A stretch of DNA of 13,027 bases. It comes from Flavobacteriaceae bacterium. Its GTDB lineage: Bacteria; Bacteroidota; Bacteroidia; Flavobacteriales; Flavobacteriaceae. The stretch is taken from the NCBI GenBank assembly GCA_013003145.1, contig JABDLH010000049.1, positions 1-13,027 of the forward strand. The letters run 5' to 3'. The first letter of the stretch is position 1. Every line of letters begins with the position of its first letter. Shown here piece after piece: positions 7,837 through 13,027 of the stretch. The notes under the pieces were generated by a model. The model had not been told where the DNA came from, did not search any database, and saw only the letters and a program-made list of their open reading frames with translations. The translations under genes and the position numbers were made by a program.

Positions 7837-7863
7837 GCATGGAATTTTCAGTATCTTAGGGAA

Positions 7864-7892
7864 TTGAAATTTATTTCATAGGTTTAAGTTTC
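7864..7892 (+). promoter_or_regulatory. candidate Bacteroidota-type promoter for prc
   Basis: TTG at 7864-7866, then 18 bases, then TAAGTTTC at 7885-7892, which is seven of eight matches to TAnnTTTG. Spacing fits the Bacteroidota -33/-7 arrangement. Transcription would begin near 7898 and give a leader of about 50 bases before the ATG at 7951. Confidence 0.5.
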
Positions 7893-7950
7893 CCCAACAG
7901 TCTTCGTTTTAGTTTATAAGGGGATTTGACCGATTAAAAAAGAATATTCG

Positions 7951-10065
7951 ATGAAAAGGAATTTGACGCTTGGATTTCTGGTGATATTGATCGCCGTTGC
8001 CTCCTGTAGTTTTACCAATAAATCTTTTGAGACCAATGATAAGGATAAGCTCCTGTTAGATCTTATTACCTATGTCCTGGAGCGGGGACACTACGAGCCT
8101 AAAAATATCAATGATGATTTTTCCGTCAACGTATTCGAGGACTTTATTAATGTTATAGATCCTACAAAAAGATATTTCCTGCAGGAAGACATTGCAGATT
8201 TTGAACAGTATAAATTCCAGATCGACGACCAGATCAAGAATACCGATATCACTTTTTTTGAAATCGTCTATGATCGCCTGATGAAACGAATGGATGAGGC
8301 TAAAGGTATTTACAAAGAGGTGCTATCTGAACCCTTTGATTACAACAGCGATGAATCTATCGATATCAATTATGAAAACCAGGATTTTGCCAGTTCCAAA
8401 GCCGAACTGAAGGAACGTTGGAGGAAGCAGCTGAAACTGAATACCATCGGAACTTACGATTCTAAACTGAACAGCAGTACGGAGGAAGAAGATGCAGAGA
8501 AATTATCTGAAGAGCAAATTGAAAAAGAAGCCAGGGAAGCTACCCTTACTACCCTGGACGAGTTCTTTGATTTTGTAGACGACCTGGAACGAAAGGACTG
8601 GTTTGTACAATATATCAATACCATTGTAGACGAGTTTGATCCGCATACCTATTATTTTGCCCCAGAGGATAAAGACAAATTTGACATCAGTATGTCCGGT
8701 AAGTTTGAGGGGATAGGAGCCAGGCTTCAGAAAAAAGCCGAGGGCGCCAAGATCGTTGAAATCATTTCAGGCGGACCGGTATGGAGAAATCAGAAATTAG
8801 AAGTTGGGGATGAGATCCTGAAAGTAGGACAAGATGGTCAGCCACCCGTGAATATCGTGGGGATGAGACTGGATGATGCCATTAAACTGATTAAGGGACC
8901 TAAAGGAACTGTAGTAGACCTCACGGTTAGAAAGGTAGATGGGTCCATAGAGGAAGTCTCTATTACCCGGGATGTCGTAGAGCTTGAAGAATCTTACGCC
9001 AAATCGGCAACGGTAATAAAAGATAACCAGAAGTTCGGACTGATAAACCTTCCGAAATTCTACGTGGACTTCGAAGATTATGCAGAACGCAACGCCGCTA
9101 CCGATGTGGCTAAAGAAGTAGAACGATTGAAAGCTGACGGGGTAGAAGGATTAATACTGGACCTTAGGGATAATGGTGGTGGATCTTTAAAGACCGTAGT
9201 GGATATGGCCGGACTTTTTATTAAAGACGGGCCTATCGTACAGGTGCGCTCTTCAGGTAAGGACAAAGATATTTACGAGGATAAGGATGAGCGTATCCAA
9301 TGGGACGGCCCTTTAGTGATCCTGGTGAACGAATTATCGGCATCGGCATCTGAGATTCTTGCGGCTGCCATGCAGGATTATAAACGTGCTGTAGTGATCG
9401 GTAGCCAGCAAACTTTTGGTAAAGGCACCGTACAGAATGTGATTCCCCTGGAAAACATTGTTCGTTCTAATGAACACGGAGACCTGGGAGCAATAAAACT
9501 AACCACACAAAAATTCTACCGAATTAACGGGGGATCTACCCAGCTAAAAGGAGTAGAAAGTGATGTGGTGGTTCCGGACAGGTATAGCTATATCGATCTA
9601 GGGGAGCGCGATCAGAATAACCCCTTAGCCTGGGACAAGATTTCCCCTGCGGATTATCAACCCTGGGATGGTTACATAGATTACGAGGCCACCATAGAGA
9701 ATAGTACAAAGCGGATGGCGCAGAACCCTCAGATCAAGCTTATTGAAGAAAACGCCAAATGGCTGAAAGAGCAGCAAGACCAGACAGTCGTTGCACTTAA
9801 TTACGAGGCTTACAAAGAGGAGATGGAAGCGGATAAGAAACGATCTAAGTACTTTAAGTCGATCAGCGACTACGATTCTAAGCTGACCTTCAGTTCTCTT
9901 CAATACGAACAAGAGCTGTTTACAGAGGATTCCGTACTCAGGGAAAAACGTGACCGTTGGCACCAGAACCTGGCAAAGGATGTGTACGTAGAAGAAGCTG
10001 TTAACGTCTTGCGAGACCTGCAGATCAACAACATTAAACACGGGAAGCTTGCCAGCAAGGATTGA
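7951..10065 (+). CDS. prc: Prc/Tsp-type carboxy-terminal processing protease (S41A), lipoprotein
   Basis: 704-residue tail-specific protease that degrades or trims periplasmic proteins from their C-termini; in E. coli, Prc acts on lipoproteins and peptidoglycan hydrolases such as MepS. Residues 1-19 are a lipoprotein signal with lipobox VASC (Cys19), so it is probably membrane-anchored rather than soluble. Parts in order: N-terminal helical Tsp domain (about 30-245); PDZ domain (about 250-335) that binds the substrate C-terminus; S41 protease core with SASASE at 463-468 and TFGKGTVQ at 488-495, giving catalytic Ser465 and Lys491 by alignment with E. coli S452/K477; C-terminal helical DUF3340-like domain from about 590, rich in Glu and Lys. 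Length fits the Prc subgroup (682 in E. coli), not short CtpA/B. It is transcribed alone, with its own candidate promoter and a strong terminator. Confidence 0.96.
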   Translation: MKRNLTLGFLVILIAVASCSFTNKSFETNDKDKLLLDLITYVLERGHYEPKNINDDFSVNVFEDFINVIDPTKRYFLQEDIADFEQYKFQIDDQIKNTDITFFEIVYDRLMKRMDEAKGIYKEVLSEPFDYNSDESIDINYENQDFASSKAELKERWRKQLKLNTIGTYDSKLNSSTEEEDAEKLSEEQIEKEAREATLTTLDEFFDFVDDLERKDWFVQYINTIVDEFDPHTYYFAPEDKDKFDISMSGKFEGIGARLQKKAEGAKIVEIISGGPVWRNQKLEVGDEILKVGQDGQPPVNIVGMRLDDAIKLIKGPKGTVVDLTVRKVDGSIEEVSITRDVVELEESYAKSATVIKDNQKFGLINLPKFYVDFEDYAERNAATDVAKEVERLKADGVEGLILDLRDNGGGSLKTVVDMAGLFIKDGPIVQVRSSGKDKDIYEDKDERIQWDGPLVILVNELSASASEILAAAMQDYKRAVVIGSQQTFGKGTVQNVIPLENIVRSNEHGDLGAIKLTTQKFYRINGGSTQLKGVESDVVVPDRYSYIDLGERDQNNPLAWDKISPADYQPWDGYIDYEATIENSTKRMAQNPQIKLIEENAKWLKEQQDQTVVALNYEAYKEEMEADKKRSKYFKSISDYDSKLTFSSLQYEQELFTEDSVLREKRDRWHQNLAKDVYVEEAVNVLRDLQINNIKHGKLASKD

Positions 10066-10086
10066 TAAGCTCCTGTATACAATAAG

Positions 10087-10114
10087 AAAACCCCGGTTAT
10101 CGCCGGGGTTTTTT
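10087..10114. terminator. bidirectional intrinsic terminator between prc and msrA
   Basis: A perfect stem AAAACCCCGG (10087-10096) and CCGGGGTTTT (10103-10112) closes a six-base loop TTATCG and continues into a run of T. Because the stem is flanked by A on the left and T on the right, it works in both directions. It lies 21 bases after the prc stop and 20 bases past the msrA stop, so it ends both convergent units. Confidence 0.93.
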
Positions 10115-10134
10115 GTTGCTATCAATGCTTAACT

Positions 10135-10686
10135 TTAACTGACCTTGTTCTTCAGGAGTCCCGAATGAACTTTCCTGAGTTTAGCCAATTTGGGATTGAT
10201 TACATAGGTACAATAGGGCTGTCGTGGGTGTGACCTGTAGAAATTCTGGTGTTCCGGCTCGGCTTTGTAAAAGGTGTCCAGAGGTGATATTTCGGTAACT
10301 ATTGGATCGTCATAGGCATCTGCCAATTCCGCTATAACGGCTTCAGCGTCCTTTTTCTGTTCTTCATCATGGTAGAAGATCACAGATCGGTATTGTGTGC
10401 CTACATCGGCGCCCTGCCGGTTCAGCGTAGTTGGATCATGGGTGGTCATGAAGACGGCTACAATATCCCGGTAGGATATTATTTCCGGATCATAGCTCAA
10501 CTGGATTACCTCTGCATGTCCTGTTCTTCCTGAGCAGATTTCACGGTAGGTGGGATAACCGGGGACATTACCTCCGGAATACCCGGACACGACATCCAGA
10601 ATCCCTTCTACTTCCTGGAATACGGCTTCTGTACACCAGAAGCAGCCAGCTCCCATGGTGGCAAGTTTATGACTCATAGGCTTCAT
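10135..10686 (-). CDS. msrA: peptide-methionine (S)-S-oxide reductase
   Basis: MsrA reduces the S-epimer of methionine sulfoxide in proteins or as free amino acid, using thioredoxin. The 183 residues have the catalytic motif GCFWC at 14-18 (nucleophile Cys15), then GYSGG, SGRTGHAE and YCTYVI typical of the family. No signal peptide is seen, so it is probably cytoplasmic. The start at 10686 overlaps the end of msrB by 20 bases; a second in-frame ATG at 10677 (MSHKL) would shorten the overlap to 11 bases and is equally possible. Either way it is translated with msrB, and the two enzymes together cover both sulfoxide epimers. The downstream end is the shared terminator. Confidence 0.97.
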   Translation of the reverse strand: MKPMSHKLATMGAGCFWCTEAVFQEVEGILDVVSGYSGGNVPGYPTYREICSGRTGHAEVIQLSYDPEIISYRDIVAVFMTTHDPTTLNRQGADVGTQYRSVIFYHDEEQKKDAEAVIAELADAYDDPIVTEISPLDTFYKAEPEHQNFYRSHPRQPYCTYVINPKLAKLRKVHSGLLKNKVS

Positions 10687-11131
10687 TCTCTTTTATAAGT
10701 TCCAGGGACTCTGAATTGATGCAGTATCTTAATCCGCTGGGTTCAGGGCCATCGGGGAAAACATGCCCCTGGTGCGCACCACAGGTATTACACTGTACTT
10801 CTACGCGTACCATACCATAGGTTGTATCCCTCAGGTACCTGATAGCGTTCTTTTTGATCGGCTGTGTAAAACTGGGCCAGCCACTTTTTGACTCGAACTT
10901 GATGGTCGAGTCAAAAAGGGGAGTATGGCAAGCGGCACAGGCATATTTCCCTGCCTCATGGCTACTGCAAAATGCTCCACTGTGTGGTGCTTCTGTCCCT
11001 TTTTGTCGCATTATCCTGTATTGGGAAGGGCTTAATTGAGCCTTCCATTCTTCTTCTGTCTTTTCAACGCGTTGGTCCGGTTCAGGATTCCCTTTGACCG
11101 AATAATGAATTACATCTTCCCAGGTGATCAT
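10667..11131 (-). CDS. msrB: peptide-methionine (R)-S-oxide reductase
   Basis: MsrB reduces the R-epimer of methionine sulfoxide, using thioredoxin. The 154 residues carry the structural zinc site as two CxxC pairs (Cys65/Cys68 and Cys114/Cys117), the conserved GWPSF at 84-88, His120 and His123 in GAHQGH, and the catalytic Cys137 in RYCINS. Cys55 in AFCSS may be the resolving cysteine, by position. No signal peptide is present. It is the first gene of a two-gene operon, its end overlapping msrA. It is divergent from the nuclease gene, with a 147-base gap that contains a dyad at 11148-11191. Oxidative-stress control is plausible, but no recognised operator was identified. Confidence 0.97.
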   Translation of the reverse strand: MITWEDVIHYSVKGNPEPDQRVEKTEEEWKAQLSPSQYRIMRQKGTEAPHSGAFCSSHEAGKYACAACHTPLFDSTIKFESKSGWPSFTQPIKKNAIRYLRDTTYGMVRVEVQCNTCGAHQGHVFPDGPEPSGLRYCINSESLELIKENEAYES

Positions 11132-11147
11132 AGCTTTTTAAATTTAT

Positions 11148-11191
11148 CGGGTTGTATTATGCCCTGAAAATGGGAACAATACCCGTTTTTT
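11148..11191. promoter_or_regulatory. imperfect dyad in msrB-nuclease divergent region
   Basis: CGGGT (11148-11152) pairs with ACCCG (11181-11185), extended by TGT/ACA with a two-base bulge, and enclosing an inner CCC (11162-11164) and GGG (11172-11174) stem. Six T follow at 11186-11191 on the plus strand. It could be an operator serving both genes or a terminator-like hairpin. Stem quality is moderate. Confidence 0.35.
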
Positions 11192-11278
11192 GTCGTAGTT
11201 TTTCAGGATAACTTACAAATATTCCAGATCAATGACTGTTGTAATACCCTTAAATTTACACCTAAAAATAGAGAGAAC

Positions 11279-12088
11279 TTGAAACGTGATCGGCTTATTT
11301 ACAGTATTGTTTTGATCCTTTGTATAATAGGATTCTGGCTTTTTGATAACTTTTATACCCCCGCTGTCTACTCTGACGAGCATGCAGTTGACCCAGCCGA
11401 AGTTTTTCCTGAATATTACCTGCCCGGGACCGGTGGGGGAGAGCGCGTAGTACATTCACACTATATGCTTTCTTATAACGAAACCCATGAGCAAGCAGAA
11501 TGGGTGGCTTATAGCTTACACAAAGATCATCTTACCTACCAGGATAGGGAACGTCCGTATTTTGAAGAAGACCCGTACGTGAAAACGAAATCTGCAGATT
11601 GGCGGAATTATAAGGGATCCGGCTACGATCGCGGACACCTATGCCCGGCAGGGGACCGCCGGTTTTCCGAACAGGCCTACAACGAGACCTTCTACACCAG
11701 CAATATTAGTCCGCAGGACCGTGAATTCAATGCCGGGATCTGGAATCGGCTGGAACAGCAGGTTCGTCGATGGTCAAAGGAGAAAGGCAGCCTGTATATT
11801 GTAACGGGTGGCGTTTTAGAGCGAAATTTACCGGGAATAGGTGATGAAGATGTTTCCGTGCCCAGGTATTTTTATAAGCTGGTGATCACAGGGCAAAAGC
11901 ATAAACCGAAAGTTTTAGCATTTCTATTGCCTAACCGCGAAAGCGATCAGCCATTACGCCAATTCCTGGTGCCTGTAGACAGCATAGAGGAACTGACAGG
12001 GATCAATTTTCTCGGGCAATTGCCCGAAAGCCTGCAAGAGCAGCTGGAGACCGTGGTAAATGCCGATGGCTGGGAGCTCCGGAACTGA
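11279..12088 (+). CDS. membrane-anchored DNA/RNA non-specific endonuclease (NUC/EndoG, DRGH family)
   Basis: 269-residue beta-beta-alpha-metal nuclease that cuts DNA and RNA without sequence preference. Residues 2-5 are KRDR, followed by one hydrophobic helix (about 6-26). That arrangement predicts the N-terminus inside and the nuclease domain in the periplasm. The domain (about 45-265) has the catalytic DRGH at 117-120 (general base His120) within DRGHLCPAGDR, and the metal-binding Asn151 with Glu159 in NAGIWNRLE. The start is TTG at 11279, preceded by GAGAGAA; upstream in-frame codons contain no ATG or GTG for at least 18 codons. The architecture resembles pneumococcal EndA, but nutritional or defensive secreted nucleases of the same family are equally possible. 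It is convergent with rodA, with one base between stop codons. Confidence 0.93.
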   Translation: MKRDRLIYSIVLILCIIGFWLFDNFYTPAVYSDEHAVDPAEVFPEYYLPGTGGGERVVHSHYMLSYNETHEQAEWVAYSLHKDHLTYQDRERPYFEEDPYVKTKSADWRNYKGSGYDRGHLCPAGDRRFSEQAYNETFYTSNISPQDREFNAGIWNRLEQQVRRWSKEKGSLYIVTGGVLERNLPGIGDEDVSVPRYFYKLVITGQKHKPKVLAFLLPNRESDQPLRQFLVPVDSIEELTGINFLGQLPESLQEQLETVVNADGWELRN

Positions 12089-12089
12089 T

Positions 12090-13027
12090 CTATGACCATT
12101 CGTTCAGCCGGTTGGCATCCAGGCGGAGAAAGATAAATAACAATACCGTGAACCCCAGTAATCCCGAGCCACCATAACTGAAAAATGGCAAAGGAATACC
12201 AATGGTAGGGAGGATCCCGATCACCATGCCGATGTTGATGAAATAATGGATCAGCAAGATGGAAATTACCCCGTAGCCATACATTCGGCTGAATTGGTTC
12301 TTCTGTCGTTCAGACAGGTAAACCAAGCGCAACAACATTAAGGTAAATAGGATCACCACGGTGGCCGTGCCCAGAAATCCCCATTCTTCTCCTACAGTGC
12401 TGAAGATGTAATCCGTGTGCTGCTCGGGGACAAAGTCTCCTTTAGTCCTCGTGCCTTCGAGGAATCCTTTTCCAAAAAATCCTCCGGATTCAATAGCCTT
12501 TTCAGATTGGTAAGTATTGTAACCAATGGTCTTCTTGATCTCGGCTAGTTTTACAGGGTCCTTTTCCAAGCGGAGCCAAAGACTGAAGCGGTCCCTGTGA
12601 CGCTGCTCAAATACGTTATTGAATACCAGGTCTACCGAGAGTGAGAATCCGATGGCTATGATGAAAAAAACGAAAAGCGGAATTAAAGGGATCTTCAGTT
12701 TCTTTCGCTTAAACAGGAAAACAATTCCAATCAGGAAAGAGATTCCTATGGCGACCCAGATGGTCCCGAACATCAGGGTGAAAATAAAGAGTAGCATGGC
12801 CAGGAGCGCTATACCCAAATGATAAAGCGGGAGTCCCTCCCGGAACATGACGAAAACCAGTGAAAAAAACACTAAGGCACTACCGGGGTCAGGTTGCGGG
12901 ATTACCAGGAATGCGGGGATAAGGATAATGAGGAAGGCGTATAACTGGTCCTTCCAGCGTTTAATATCGGTCTGTATGTCGCTCAGGTACTTAGCAAGGG
13001 CCAAGGCAGTAGCCATCTTAGCAAATT
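12090..13027 (-). CDS. rodA: peptidoglycan glycosyltransferase RodA, 3' part (5' end outside window)
   Basis: C-terminal 312 codons of RodA, the SEDS-family polymerase that makes glycan strands for cell elongation together with a class B penicillin-binding protein (PBP2/MrdA). The frame stays open to the right edge: the codons before the ATG at 13016 read FAK, completing the family motif EFAKMATALALAKYL, so that ATG is internal. Visible marks: QPDPGSA; PEQHTDYIFSTVGEEWG, whose Asp is the conserved catalytic residue; and the terminal PTIGIPLPFFSYGGSG before the last helix. About seven to eight transmembrane helices are seen. RodA rather than FtsW is favoured by the HTDYIF stretch and the GMVIGILPTIGIPLPF form; mrdB is an alternative name. 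The stop lies one base from the nuclease stop. Confidence 0.95.
   Translation of the reverse strand, partial: FAKMATALALAKYLSDIQTDIKRWKDQLYAFLIILIPAFLVIPQPDPGSALVFFSLVFVMFREGLPLYHLGIALLAMLLFIFTLMFGTIWVAIGISFLIGIVFLFKRKKLKIPLIPLFVFFIIAIGFSLSVDLVFNNVFEQRHRDRFSLWLRLEKDPVKLAEIKKTIGYNTYQSEKAIESGGFFGKGFLEGTRTKGDFVPEQHTDYIFSTVGEEWGFLGTATVVILFTLMLLRLVYLSERQKNQFSRMYGYGVISILLIHYFINIGMVIGILPTIGIPLPFFSYGGSGLLGFTVLLFIFLRLDANRLNEWS

Larger units (their letters stand above)
7624..7950. other. divergent intergenic region between surE and prc
   Basis: 327 bases without a credible gene. It separates the leftward surE block from the rightward protease gene and should hold promoters for both. It contains a good candidate promoter for prc (7864-7892), a weaker one for surE (7642-7649), a 9-bp tandem repeat (7819-7836), and a further copy of TTAAACTGG at 7654-7662 on the surE side. 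A short inverted repeat (CGCCG / CGGCG, about 7774-7798) lies in the middle. An open frame at 7666-7881 (+) was judged non-coding. Confidence 0.7.

Noticed and set aside
7666..7881. 71-codon open frame (+) in the surE-prc intergenic region
   Set aside because: No recognisable domain, no convincing ribosome binding site, it overlaps the tandem repeat and the prc promoter region, and its composition looks like translated intergenic DNA.
9625..10125. 166-codon frame antisense to the end of prc
   Set aside because: It lies opposite a well-conserved protease domain, runs through the terminator hairpin, and the product resembles no known family.
1..13027. Prophage, transposon, toxin-antitoxin, CRISPR or secondary-metabolite system
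   Set aside because: No integrase, transposase, terminal repeats, array or biosynthetic genes are seen; all major genes are core envelope or repair functions.

Overview
The window looks like a chromosomal housekeeping segment of a member of the Bacteroidota, most likely a marine Flavobacteriaceae. The support is the gene order surE - small membrane protein - lpxB - NlpC/P60 lipoprotein - comEC, the short ComEC without a catalytic metallo-beta-lactamase domain, N-terminal lipoboxes, weak ribosome binding sites, and candidate promoters of the Bacteroidota type (TTG, about 18 bases, TAnnTTTG). Genus cannot be fixed from the sequence. No mobile element, CRISPR array, tRNA or rRNA was seen.

Layout. 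Bases 2-2757 (+) hold two tandem proton-coupled oligopeptide transporters of the POT/PTR2 family. The first is cut by the window edge. The second carries an extra block of about 70 residues with two hydrophobic segments. Bases 2759-7623 (-) hold a five-gene block read right to left: surE, a 94-residue membrane protein, lpxB, an NlpC/P60 lipoprotein and comEC. Two junctions are one-base stop/start overlaps (TAATG, TGATG). A 327-base divergent intergenic region (7624-7950) separates surE from a Prc-type S41 lipoprotein protease (7951-10065, +), which ends in a strong hairpin terminator that also serves the convergent msrB-msrA pair (10135-11131, -). Divergent from msrB is a membrane-anchored DRGH nuclease (11279-12088, +), followed tail to tail by the 3' part of rodA (12090-13027, -), cut by the window edge.

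How the genes fit together. Most act at the cell envelope: peptide uptake (two POTs), lipid A synthesis (LpxB), peptidoglycan cleavage (NlpC/P60), peptidoglycan polymerisation (RodA), periplasmic protein turnover (Prc) and repair of oxidised methionine (MsrA/B). ComEC is the inner-membrane DNA channel of natural transformation. The N-in, C-out anchored nuclease resembles the architecture of the pneumococcal uptake nuclease EndA, so a link to DNA uptake is possible but unproven.

I found no clearly new multi-gene system. The points most worth following are the unassigned 94-residue protein coupled to surE and lpxB, the helical insert in the second POT, the ComEC/nuclease pairing, and several short repeats and dyads in the intergenic regions.
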